The notes: generated by a model not told the origin, from the sequence alone. A stretch of DNA of 5,364 nt from Prevotella sp. (GCA_003483565.1 DMYZ01000100.1:1-5364), one strand, 5' to 3'; counted from the first letter of the stretch, positions 1 to 5,296 are shown. Numbers and translations are program-made.

Positions 1-1855
1 CATTAGAATTGTATGAAGGAACATTTATAATTTTATTACTTTTCAGCAAACTATTTGCAGATGATTTCATATCTGAATCCAAAAGACTCAGATTCTTATG
101 CAACAACAAACTATTAGTTTGAGTATTGTTCTTGTACCGTTGACGTGCTCTCGCCTTAGATATTGCATTCAGTTGCGCTTCTGTGCCATGAAACCTTATC
201 ATTACATGTGAAGGATGGAGAACATTATTCATTACGAGATCGAACTGATCCTTTTTCAATCCTAATGTATCAAGATCACTTGCGTTCATCTTGTACACAG
301 TTTCTCCATGAAACTTTTGAGCATGAAATATTTTTGCGAATCCGCCACCATTGACAGTTCCCTTGTTATTAATTTCCTTTTCTATATAGCGTTTATAGAC
401 TTTTGTAACCTCATCCTGCGTTGCTGCTGCCTTAGCTCTTGCCATAATAGCATTTACAACTGCACTTGTATTTTTAACAAGAATACTTTCTGCCTGTGTT
501 ACATTATTTACAGAATAGCCTAAATCATTGAATGCACTTTGATTTGCTCTGATAAAGAATTTTTTGGCCTTCATATTATTGCCAAGTTTGTTCCATTCTC
601 TTTGCAATTTCTTATATTCGGTTATTTGCTTACTTGCAGAATCTGCTACATCCGTTGCCCATTCCTGATGAAATTTACGCATGGCGTCCGTATTCTCTTT
701 TTCAGCCTTTTTTAAGATTGTAAGTGCATCTTTTGCCGTAAACAGATTCTTTACCCAATTTAAGATGTCTTTCCCATATACGGTAAGCAAGGTAATACCT
801 ACCATCATTACTGTCTGCCAACTCACCAGAGATTTTGTAAGCTGTTTCCATACAGGTACAGGCTCCTTGCCGGCTGCCTTCATTGCAGCATTCATCTCAC
901 GTGTCCGCTTGATCTCATCAGTCAGAATAGGCAAATTGTTTGATATGGCAAGAAAGAACATATTAATACCCATCTTCAATGATGGCAGCTCCCTTACAAT
1001 CTGTTGCACGGACATATCAAGACCATTCCATGCCATCTTGTAATTGCCGACGTTCCTCTGATTATTACCGATACTTGAATCGAGTTCCTTTATCTTCGCA
1101 TCCGCCTGTTGAATAGAAGCAAGAAGTTCCTTGCCGAAAGGTGAGTTTCTCTCCTCTTCGGAAAGAGACCTGTAGGCTATCCTCATTCTCGAAAGGGACT
1201 GAGACATCTCATTCATGCTCGTAGCTGCCGATATGTCCATCTTAGCATTGTTCGCAAGGGACTGTCTGACCTCTGAAAGTGCAGTCTTATGCTGCAAAAG
1301 GGAATTATTCAGCGCATCAAGCCGTGCTTTCTGCGTAGATGAAAGATCTCCACTCCATTGTTCGGATTTGTTGATACGACTTATCTCTGCATTGATAAGG
1401 CGGATGGCATTCTGCTCCTCTACCATCCTGTGAATATTATCTTCTCTCGTTCCCAGCACGGCATCTATATCATCTTTCAAATCAAGATAAGCCTTAGCCT
1501 GTGCCTTTACGGATTCCGTCTGTGCCTTTGTCCCGGATGTATCGGCATTAGCCTTTCCGGAAGAAGTACCCATAGCTGCCTTGGAGAGTTTCTCCTGCGC
1601 CTGTGTTATTTTGCTGGTAGCATTGATTATGTTCTGCGCTGACCTGTCAATCTTGGCAGTAGTCTCAGAAACCTTCCTGCCGAGTTCATCATATTCCTTA
1701 GTGAGTTCTTGCAGCCTTTTCTCAGCCTGCTCCTTGATGTCAATATCAACTTTCACGTTGATACCCTTGAGGGATTTCTTGACATTCTCAATCTCATTCT
1801 TCAATGCACGGAGTTTCTGTATATCTCCGTCTGTATTCGCTATTATTCCAGCCAT
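1..1855 (-). CDS. Phage tail tape measure protein, N-terminal 618 residues (runs off left edge)
   Basis: This protein sets tail length and is packed inside the tail tube during assembly. The minus strand is open from ATG at 1855 to position 1 with no stop, so the gene continues outside the window. Residues 1-70 and about 140-265 are charged and predicted largely helical or coiled coil (many K, E, Q). NNQRNVGNY at 264-272 and a hydrophobic ISNNLPI segment at 305-311 are motifs I associate with Bacteroidales phage tape measures. A hydrophobic stretch at about 347-361 (MMVGITLLTVY core) resembles the membrane-like segments of this family. The start lies 2 bases after the stop of the gp10-like gene, so the two are probably co-translated. 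Past about residue 380 the DNA becomes AT-richer (about 33-38% GC in sampled lines against about 46% nearer the start), and residues 505-560 contain an odd His-rich patch. The C-terminal domains cannot be judged. Confidence 0.88.
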   Translation of the reverse strand, partial: MAGIIANTDGDIQKLRALKNEIENVKKSLKGINVKVDIDIKEQAEKRLQELTKEYDELGRKVSETTAKIDRSAQNIINATSKITQAQEKLSKAAMGTSSGKANADTSGTKAQTESVKAQAKAYLDLKDDIDAVLGTREDNIHRMVEEQNAIRLINAEISRINKSEQWSGDLSSTQKARLDALNNSLLQHKTALSEVRQSLANNAKMDISAATSMNEMSQSLSRMRIAYRSLSEEERNSPFGKELLASIQQADAKIKELDSSIGNNQRNVGNYKMAWNGLDMSVQQIVRELPSLKMGINMFFLAISNNLPILTDEIKRTREMNAAMKAAGKEPVPVWKQLTKSLVSWQTVMMVGITLLTVYGKDILNWVKNLFTAKDALTILKKAEKENTDAMRKFHQEWATDVADSASKQITEYKKLQREWNKLGNNMKAKKFFIRANQSAFNDLGYSVNNVTQAESILVKNTSAVVNAIMARAKAAATQDEVTKVYKRYIEKEINNKGTVNGGGFAKIFHAQKFHGETVYKMNASDLDTLGLKKDQFDLVMNNVLHPSHVMIRFHGTEAQLNAISKARARQRYKNNTQTNSLLLHKNLSLLDSDMKSSANSLLKSNKIINVPSYNSN

Positions 1856-1857
1856 AA

Positions 1858-2253
1858 TTATATTTTCTTTTCAATCTGCCTTTTTGCATAAAGAAGGCCA
1901 TTGGACATTATCACATCAAATCCTTTACTCTCAACGTATGAAGCATATTCCATACCATTCGCAAGGTAGAGTCCGTCACCCTGTTTCTCTGAGTAAATAA
2001 GGAGATTGCGAGTATTTTCCATCGCATCAGGATGTGCCCCGTCATTATCCACCCATAAGTCTACGATCTGACCGTCACGGACTACACAACCGCCATTGCC
2101 ATTACGAAGGTTGCCAGTATGGTTCTGATATTTTGCTTGAGTACGGGCATTTCTTGTTGCGTCCCTTCCTATTTTGGAAAGACCACCAAAATAAGCATCG
2201 TCAATCTGCTTTTCCAGATCGTCAAGCCCGGATATATCACCTTTGAACTCCAT
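1858..2253 (-). CDS. HK97 gp10-like phage morphogenesis protein
   Basis: A 131-residue protein resembling the HK97 gp10 family, small head-tail connector or tail-completion proteins. Visible features are an N-terminal helix of the 'GLDDLEKQIDDA' type (residues 9-20), a basic helix with GRDATRNARTQAK (29-41) leading to TGNLR (46-50), and a C-terminal block YASYVESKGFDV (103-114) followed by a terminal basic helix. The YAxxVE pattern near the end is typical of gp10-like proteins. The ATG at 2253 has AAGGA about 5 bases upstream, a reasonable ribosome binding site. The stop is 2 bases before the tape measure start. The gene lies after the toxin-antitoxin cassette and a terminator, so it needs readthrough or its own promoter. 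The family assignment comes from sequence pattern only; a tape-measure-associated protein of another family is possible. Confidence 0.65.
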   Translation of the reverse strand: MEFKGDISGLDDLEKQIDDAYFGGLSKIGRDATRNARTQAKYQNHTGNLRNGNGGCVVRDGQIVDLWVDNDGAHPDAMENTRNLLIYSEKQGDGLYLANGMEYASYVESKGFDVIMSNGLLYAKRQIEKKI

Positions 2254-2259
2254 AATTCC

Positions 2260-2281
2260 TTTTTAGGCAAATTTACCTAAA
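2260..2281 (-). promoter_or_regulatory. Candidate -7 promoter element inside a palindrome before the gp10-like gene
   Basis: The minus strand reads TTTAGGTAAATTTGCCTAAA, a near-perfect inverted repeat (arms TTTAGG/CCTAAA, extendable with one G-T pair). Its centre, TAAATTTG (2275-2268), matches the Bacteroidota -7 consensus TAnnTTTG exactly. No clear -33 TTTG is visible at the usual spacing. It lies just downstream of the cassette terminator and immediately upstream of the AAGGA ribosome binding site and the ATG at 2253. It could be a promoter, an operator, or a hairpin that modulates translation. Confidence 0.35.
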
Positions 2282-2302
2282 TGGAGACTATGGCTACAGG
2301 TT

Positions 2303-2339
2303 ATAAAAAAGAAAATACTTACAACAGGTCTATTGTAAG
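2303..2339 (-). terminator. Intrinsic terminator downstream of the toxin gene
   Basis: On the minus strand a perfect 7-bp stem CTTACAA/TTGTAAG (2339-2333 with 2324-2318, loop of 8) is followed by a U-rich run TATTTTCTTTTTTA (2317-2304). The stem is GC-poor, but the tail is long and the position is right, about 50 bases after the toxin stop codon. It would end the toxin-antitoxin transcript before the gp10-like gene. The plus strand also has A/T-rich flanks but no gene pointing that way. Confidence 0.6.
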
Positions 2340-2345
2340 AAATAA

Positions 2346-2385
2346 ATTGTGTGTTTCATATAAGTTTGATTAAACGAGACACAAT
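2346..2385 (-). repeat. Long-loop inverted repeat after the toxin stop
   Basis: ATTGTGT (2346-2352) and ACACAAT (2379-2385) are perfect 7-bp complements separated by 26 bases, placed directly between the toxin stop codon and the terminator hairpin. It may be a 3'-end stabilising stem of the cassette mRNA. The long loop makes this uncertain. Confidence 0.3.
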
Positions 2386-2387
2386 CT

Positions 2388-2852
2388 TTATATGAGTCCA
2401 AATTTTCTCAAATGTTTTGGGGATTCAATAGGAGAAGAGATTACCGCATCAGTAATATATTTTAGATCATCTTTATCAATGGATCCAAAACTCTGACATG
2501 TATATCTATCAGAAAAGTGTTCTATTGTTATCTCTTTTAATTCTCCACAACATACATAACTATCATGATCTAAAAAGAAATATTTTGCGGCTCGTAATGG
2601 ATAATGTAGCTGTTGTAATTGAATAGATAAGTTTTGGTTAATACAGGAATTAATGACTACAAATCCAATGACTTTCTTATCTTTCGTTTTCCCAATGACT
2701 ATAAAATATTTATTGCGGGAACTATCATCTTTATTTTTAGGTGTAATGCCCTCTTCTATTGTAAGTCTTATGCGAAATATATCTCCTGGTTGGATAGTTG
2801 ACAAAAGATCTTTCCGTGATAATGGGGATATAAGATCAGCTAGAGAAGGCAT
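2388..2852 (-). CDS. PemK/MazF-like protein, probable toxin of a PanA-type toxin-antitoxin pair
   Basis: A 154-residue protein with the layout of the MazF/PemK (CcdB-like barrel) fold. PGDIFRI (22-28) is the first strand motif, where MazF proteins have their 'G-D-i/v' entry. RNKYFIVIG (46-54) matches the usual 'R P-x-ivv' strand, VIGFVVINS (61-69) the next core strand, and LDHDSYVCCGELKEI (94-108) the 'D..S.v....l..i' segment. Characterised family members are ribosome-dependent or free mRNA endonucleases that stop translation; this activity is inferred here. It carries about 20 extra N-terminal and 30 C-terminal residues beyond a minimal MazF of about 110. The ATG at 2852 lies one base after the TGA of the Panacea gene, the antitoxin-first order expected of a toxin-antitoxin operon. 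DNA is about one-third GC, lower than the tail tube gene. Another barrel-fold effector is possible. Confidence 0.72.
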   Translation of the reverse strand: MPSLADLISPLSRKDLLSTIQPGDIFRIRLTIEEGITPKNKDDSSRNKYFIVIGKTKDKKVIGFVVINSCINQNLSIQLQQLHYPLRAAKYFFLDHDSYVCCGELKEITIEHFSDRYTCQSFGSIDKDDLKYITDAVISSPIESPKHLRKFGLI

Positions 2853-2853
2853 A

Positions 2854-3432
2854 TCATGAATTTAAGATCTTATCAAGTTCTTCATTTTCACGGATAAAAT
2901 CCATAGTGGCATCTGATGCTCCTGCAGCCTGAGCCATTAATAAAGGATCTATCTCAGAGGTAGGATGTATAGCATTTGCAGTTTGCCATGCAGTATCATG
3001 AGATTTCTTGGACAGGACCGGAAAGGGAAGACTAAGATTCTCATCGATTGATCTATCCAACATCTCAATATCCGATTTGGATAATTCATCCATATCGGGT
3101 TTTTCTTTAGCAGTAATAATATAATCGTAATCAGGATCATTAGCTTCAATAGAATTTGAAATGATCTCTAAATAGGTATTATTTAATTTCTCTTTCCCTG
3201 TAGCGTCTTTAATAGCATTATACAGATTTGACGGTACCGGGCCGTTTTTCAATGCGCAGAAGGTATCTTTTATAATTCGACGGCCATAAACAGCATAATG
3301 TTCTTTATCTGCAAAGTAGATAATTTTAAATAAATGAAAATAATCTATCCCTTTACATTTATCAATGACATATAAAGCTACTGCTTTCAACTTTAAAATA
3401 TCATCTTGTGTCATGGATTTGATTCTTGCCAT
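2854..3432 (-). CDS. panA: Panacea-domain (DUF4065, SocA-like) antitoxin
   Basis: A 192-residue protein with the hallmarks of the Panacea/DUF4065 domain. The N-terminal helical region (11-45) ends in YFADKEHYAVYGR (39-51), the conserved 'YFADK-x-H-x-x-YGR' motif. It is followed by the DTFCALKNGPVPSNLY segment (56-71) with the family GPVP turn, and by a C-terminal KSHDTAW motif (143-149) like the conserved 'S-H-x..AW' element. Panacea proteins act as antitoxins that bind and neutralise unrelated toxin domains, and the domain is related to the Caulobacter SocA proteolytic adaptor. The adjacent PemK/MazF-like gene is the natural partner. The ATG at 3432 has only AT-rich sequence upstream and no Shine-Dalgarno, common in Bacteroidota. 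The cassette lies between tail genes, so this is phage cargo and not a virion part. No separate DNA-binding domain is obvious. Confidence 0.82.
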   Translation of the reverse strand: MARIKSMTQDDILKLKAVALYVIDKCKGIDYFHLFKIIYFADKEHYAVYGRRIIKDTFCALKNGPVPSNLYNAIKDATGKEKLNNTYLEIISNSIEANDPDYDYIITAKEKPDMDELSKSDIEMLDRSIDENLSLPFPVLSKKSHDTAWQTANAIHPTSEIDPLLMAQAAGASDATMDFIRENEELDKILNS

Positions 3433-3465
3433 ATATGTAATTATCTGTTATAATTATACTTTTGA

Positions 3466-3484
3466 TGTACTATTTGTACTACTG
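3466..3484 (-). promoter_or_regulatory. Operator-like direct repeat upstream of panA
   Basis: On the plus strand TGTACT occurs at 3466-3471 and again at 3475-3480 (period 9), with a partial third TGTA-like match just beyond (ACTGTA, 3481-3486). GTAC is itself palindromic, so the block could be read by a dimer. It lies immediately downstream of the candidate -7 element, over the expected transcription start, where a bound repressor would block initiation. Autoregulation by the toxin-antitoxin complex is inference. Confidence 0.35.
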
Positions 3485-3487
3485 TAG

Positions 3488-3495
3488 CAAAAGTA
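3488..3495 (-). promoter_or_regulatory. Candidate -7 promoter element for the toxin-antitoxin cassette
   Basis: The minus strand reads TACTTTTG, an exact match to the Bacteroidota TAnnTTTG -7 element, about 55 bases upstream of the panA ATG and downstream of the chaperone terminator. No convincing -33 TTTG is seen at 19-21 bases spacing. Placement between a terminator and the first cassette gene supports an independent promoter. Confidence 0.45.
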
Positions 3496-3518
3496 ATCAT
3501 AATGTTCCATACATGTGC

Positions 3519-3543
3519 CACTTTTTATCACTTTTTATCACTT
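3519..3543. repeat. Tandem 10-bp repeat (CACTTTTTAT, 2.5 copies)
   Basis: CACTTTTTAT occurs at 3519-3528 and 3529-3538, and a third copy starts CACTT at 3539 before diverging. A 10-bp period puts the copies on the same face of the helix. It lies about 25-50 bases upstream of the candidate -7 element, across and upstream of the -33 region, so it may be an upstream or regulator-binding element of the cassette promoter, or simple slippage DNA. Confidence 0.5.
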
Positions 3544-3561
3544 ATATGGTTAATAATACTT

Positions 3562-3610
3562 AAAATAAAAACGTTTAAGACTGACTATCCTCGTGGATAA
3601 GCAGTCTTAA
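3562..3610 (-). terminator. Intrinsic terminator after the tail chaperone genes
   Basis: A perfect 9-bp stem TTAAGACTG/CAGTCTTAA (3575-3583 with 3602-3610) encloses a 2x2 internal loop, a further 5-bp stem TATCC/GGATA (3586-3590 with 3595-3599) and a TCGT tetraloop. On the minus strand it is followed by ACGTTTTTATTTTA (3574-3561), a U-rich tail. It lies about 30 bases after the second chaperone ORF. It should end or attenuate the tail transcript before the toxin-antitoxin cassette. Confidence 0.75.
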
Positions 3611-3639
3611 CTAACAAAAATACTCTGACTATCTTCTGA

Positions 3640-3915
3640 TCATTTCCTGTATCTCATAGCGAGTTCCTTGCCACTTACCTTATGAACCTTACCGTATAAC
3701 GCCTCATGCTGTTTGTCTCTCTGCATGATAATAAGATTCCGATACGGTATCTTATTGACCACTTCGTCATAGGTCAGATGTAATGTATCCATGAACGTTG
3801 CAATAAGACCGAGCAACGTTTTTCCTCCGCTTAATTCTGCCTTGGAGTTGCTGTCAGCTGGCTTGCGGTCTTCATCAAACTGGCAGCTTTGTAAAAAACC
3901 GATGTTGAGATCAGA
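3640..3915 (-). CDS. Second tail chaperone ORF (T-like extension in the -1 frame)
   Basis: This reading frame is open from just after a TGA at 3918-3916 to the TGA at 3642-3640 (91 codons) and overlaps the end of the chaperone ORF in the -1 frame. The conserved-looking part is the C-terminal 50 residues, from MDTLHLTYDE to YRK, with TYDEVVNKIPYRNLIIMQRDK in the middle. This resembles the '-L-T-x-x-E-.-.-.-P-.-.-L' helices of the T region in tail chaperone GT proteins. There is no ATG at a sensible distance from a ribosome binding site (first ATG 3792). GGAGG at 3828-3824 sits 7 bases before an in-frame TTG at 3816, which would give a 58-residue protein. The alternative is -1 frameshifting from the upstream ORF to make a fusion of about 195 residues. 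Either way it fills what otherwise looks like noncoding DNA. Confidence 0.7.
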   Translation of the reverse strand, partial: SDLNIGFLQSCQFDEDRKPADSNSKAELSGGKTLLGLIATFMDTLHLTYDEVVNKIPYRNLIIMQRDKQHEALYGKVHKVSGKELAMRYRK

Positions 3916-4226
3916 TCAAATCCATCGCAAAGGGCATTGACAACTTCTTCATAAGTACCTTCGGAAAGTTCATCAGCCAATTTATCGTCTCCTTCTATCA
4001 GCCAGGATAACGCCCTTGCATAATTTTTCGCATCCTTGCATGACATAAGCAGTTCCTTGATCGTTTGTGCCTTATCATCCATTTCCACCCTTGACAGACA
4101 GGACGTTGCGCCAGCTATCTTGATTATCGTAGGGGGATCAAGAGTATACGCCTTACCGTTCACGAAGACGGTCTTGAAATCATTTCCGACAATCGCATCA
4201 CTTACTATTTTAGCACTTTCATCCAT
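3831..4226 (-). CDS. Tail assembly chaperone (G-like)
   Basis: A 131-residue protein placed right after the major tail tube gene, the normal site of siphovirus tail assembly chaperones, which coat the tape measure protein and recruit tail tube subunits. An N-terminal beta-rich part (FKTVFVNGKAYTLDPPTIIKI, about 17-37, quoted in pieces as FKTVFVNGKAY and PPTIIKI) precedes a helical region with AKNYARALSWLIEGD (66-80) and EEVVNALCDGFDLIS (93-107). The C-terminus is short and basic (TPRQN). I recognise the type from Bacteroidales prophages, but the function rests mainly on position, size and the downstream -1 frame extension. The ATG at 4226 follows the tail tube terminator by 12 bases, so this gene is probably translated from readthrough mRNA, at lower level than the tube protein. 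Confidence 0.66.
   Translation of the reverse strand: MDESAKIVSDAIVGNDFKTVFVNGKAYTLDPPTIIKIAGATSCLSRVEMDDKAQTIKELLMSCKDAKNYARALSWLIEGDDKLADELSEGTYEEVVNALCDGFDLISTSVFYKAASLMKTASQLTATPRQN
3891..3900 (-). promoter_or_regulatory. Candidate -1 ribosomal frameshift site in the chaperone ORF
   Basis: The minus strand reads GGTTTTTTAC, with zero-frame codons GTT TTT TAC (Val110-Phe111-Tyr112). The six-T run lets a Phe tRNA on TTT re-pair with TTT one base back. It lies inside the only stretch (3915-3834) where both the chaperone frame and the -1 frame are open, as a G/GT frameshift requires. It is not a perfect X XXY YYZ heptamer, because the GTT codon would re-pair as GGT. Confidence 0.4.
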
Positions 4227-4237
4227 AATATTGATTT

Positions 4238-4272
4238 AAAAAGGGGCGGAAGCGGAAATCCGCAAACGCCCC
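4238..4272 (-). terminator. Strong intrinsic terminator after the major tail protein gene
   Basis: GGGGCG/CGCCCC (4243-4248 with 4267-4272) forms a GC-rich stem containing an inner stem GCGG/CCGC (4252-4255 with 4260-4263) with an AAAT loop and symmetric 3-base internal loops. On the minus strand it is followed directly by TTTTT (4242-4238). It lies between the tail tube stop (4302) and the chaperone start (4226), and is the best-formed terminator in the window. Partial readthrough would lower chaperone and tape measure expression relative to the abundant tube protein. Confidence 0.85.
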
Positions 4273-4301
4273 GAAACCCTGAAAAACAATCTACCTTAAA
4301 A

Positions 4302-4883
4302 TTAAGCTCCAGTTCCAGTGCCTGATGTAGTCAAAGCTCCTACAGCGCTCTCATCAAGGTCGTATTCCGAAGCAACACCGGTAACATCCGGCTGCAGGAC
4401 ATACGCCTTTACAGAGATTGCCACGGCCTTGTCCGTGTTAGCCTCATGAGCGTCTATGTAGCACTTCGGAAAGATAAACCATACACCGTCATCAGTAAGG
4501 CAGAAGAGAGCCTTGTTAATGGTCTCCTTCACATCCGGACGTGACCAGCCTACGGGCTTGCTGTCAGAACCTTCAATTACATCACCGCCCATGAAAGCTT
4601 TCTTCAAGGCATAATCATACTGGCCGATAGTAAAGGAAGGTGTGATGTCCCCTTCTGTCGGACGGTCGTAACGGTAGTTCTTACCATTAAGCTGATTCTT
4701 GTAACCGGTAGGCGCACTCTCAGCCTCATCAAGGGTCCAGGTTTCACCATGTACATTATCTACGGTATTCCCTGCCGAGATAGCCGCCTGAATAACAGTC
4801 TTGGCGGTAGCTGCTGTAAGAGCTGCTGTAACGACACTCGGATCAGCATATACAATCTTTTTAATTCCTGCACAAACAGCCAT
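4302..4883 (-). CDS. Major tail tube protein
   Basis: A 193-residue protein of the size and position of a siphovirus tail tube subunit, the main component of the tail shaft. The start MAVCAGIKKIVYAD (1-14) leads to an Ala/Thr-rich stretch (20-40). A beta-rich core follows, with GDITPSFTIGQYDYALKKAF (78-97), DDGVWFIFPKCYIDA (131-145) and KAVAISVKAYVLQP (152-165), ending in a flexible Ser/Gly/Thr tail (181-193). The 'GDITPSFTIG' strand and the 'aisv.ayvl' strand resemble tube proteins of Bacteroidales phages. The gene starts 5 bases after the upstream stop and ends before a strong intrinsic terminator, consistent with high expression. GC is about 50% in a sampled line, clearly above the nearby toxin-antitoxin cassette. 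No signal peptide or membrane segment is seen. Confidence 0.75.
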   Translation of the reverse strand: MAVCAGIKKIVYADPSVVTAALTAATAKTVIQAAISAGNTVDNVHGETWTLDEAESAPTGYKNQLNGKNYRYDRPTEGDITPSFTIGQYDYALKKAFMGGDVIEGSDSKPVGWSRPDVKETINKALFCLTDDGVWFIFPKCYIDAHEANTDKAVAISVKAYVLQPDVTGVASEYDLDESAVGALTTSGTGTGA

Positions 4884-4888
4884 AATTT

Positions 4889-5296
4889 TTAAACATTTAA
4901 AACATTAAACAATAATCTACAATTGACATAATGACATTTGAGACTTGTGTCAGCCTCAATGCCTATAGAGTACCGGGAAAAAGTATAACTTGTTCCGTCA
5001 TGAACGCCTGCAACCGGTTTCAAAAATATCTTCTCGGCCATCCTCTCGAGTTCATTCAGTCTGTTTCTGTTCCTATTTCCGCTTTCAAAGTCCGGGACAC
5101 AGACATTTACCTCGACAAATGAAGGAAGCCAGTACTTTCCGTCCTGTTGTGCCTTCGCATGGATGATGATCATCTCCTCAGTAAGCCCGCTGTTCGTAGT
5201 GCCGTCGATAATCGGCGTCTCGGTAGTGGTCTTGCTGATTCCGAAGCCTTGACAGGCAGCAAGTATAATATCCTCAATATCGGTAGTTACAATCAT
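4889..5296 (-). CDS. Putative tail terminator / tail-completion protein
   Basis: A 135-residue protein directly upstream of the tail tube gene, where siphoviruses usually encode the tail terminator that caps the tube and joins it to the head. An N-terminal helix (IEDIILAACQGFG, 7-19) and IIIHAKAQQDGKYW (43-56) lead to a strand FVEVNVCVPDF (60-70). Next come an Asn/Arg-rich helix (NRNRNRLNELERMAEKIF, 74-91) and C-terminal strands (YSIGIEADTSLKCHYVNCRL, 109-128). This alpha/beta arrangement fits gpU/DUF3168-like terminators, but I see no decisive motif, so the role is mainly from synteny. The ATG at 5296 overlaps the stop of the preceding gene (ATGA), indicating translational coupling. Confidence 0.55.
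   Translation of the reverse strand: MIVTTDIEDIILAACQGFGISKTTTETPIIDGTTNSGLTEEMIIIHAKAQQDGKYWLPSFVEVNVCVPDFESGNRNRNRLNELERMAEKIFLKPVAGVHDGTSYTFSRYSIGIEADTSLKCHYVNCRLLFNVLNV

Noticed and set aside
163..2000. Several plus-strand open frames of 60-139 codons across this stretch
   Set aside because: They lie antisense to the continuous tape measure and gp10-like frames, overlap each other, and have Cys/Ser/Phe/Leu-rich compositions typical of shadow frames.
2653..2859. Plus-strand frame opposite the toxin gene
   Set aside because: Antisense to a recognisable PemK/MazF-like frame, with no promoter or ribosome binding site of its own.
2949..3149. Minus-strand frame of 66 codons inside panA
   Set aside because: It is an out-of-frame shadow of the Panacea gene with a low-complexity Ile/Leu start and no own signals.
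3519..3543. CRISPR-like or IS-end interpretation of the tandem repeat
   Set aside because: Copies are directly adjacent with no spacers, only 10 bases long, and no transposase or flanking target duplication is seen.
2300..3610. Cassette as a transposon
   Set aside because: No transposase or integrase gene, no matching terminal inverted repeats at its two ends, and no target-site duplication found by eye; a recombination-acquired moron fits better.
4036..4239. Plus-strand frame opposite the chaperone gene
   Set aside because: It runs through the start of the chaperone gene and up to the terminator stem on the other strand; no family features.
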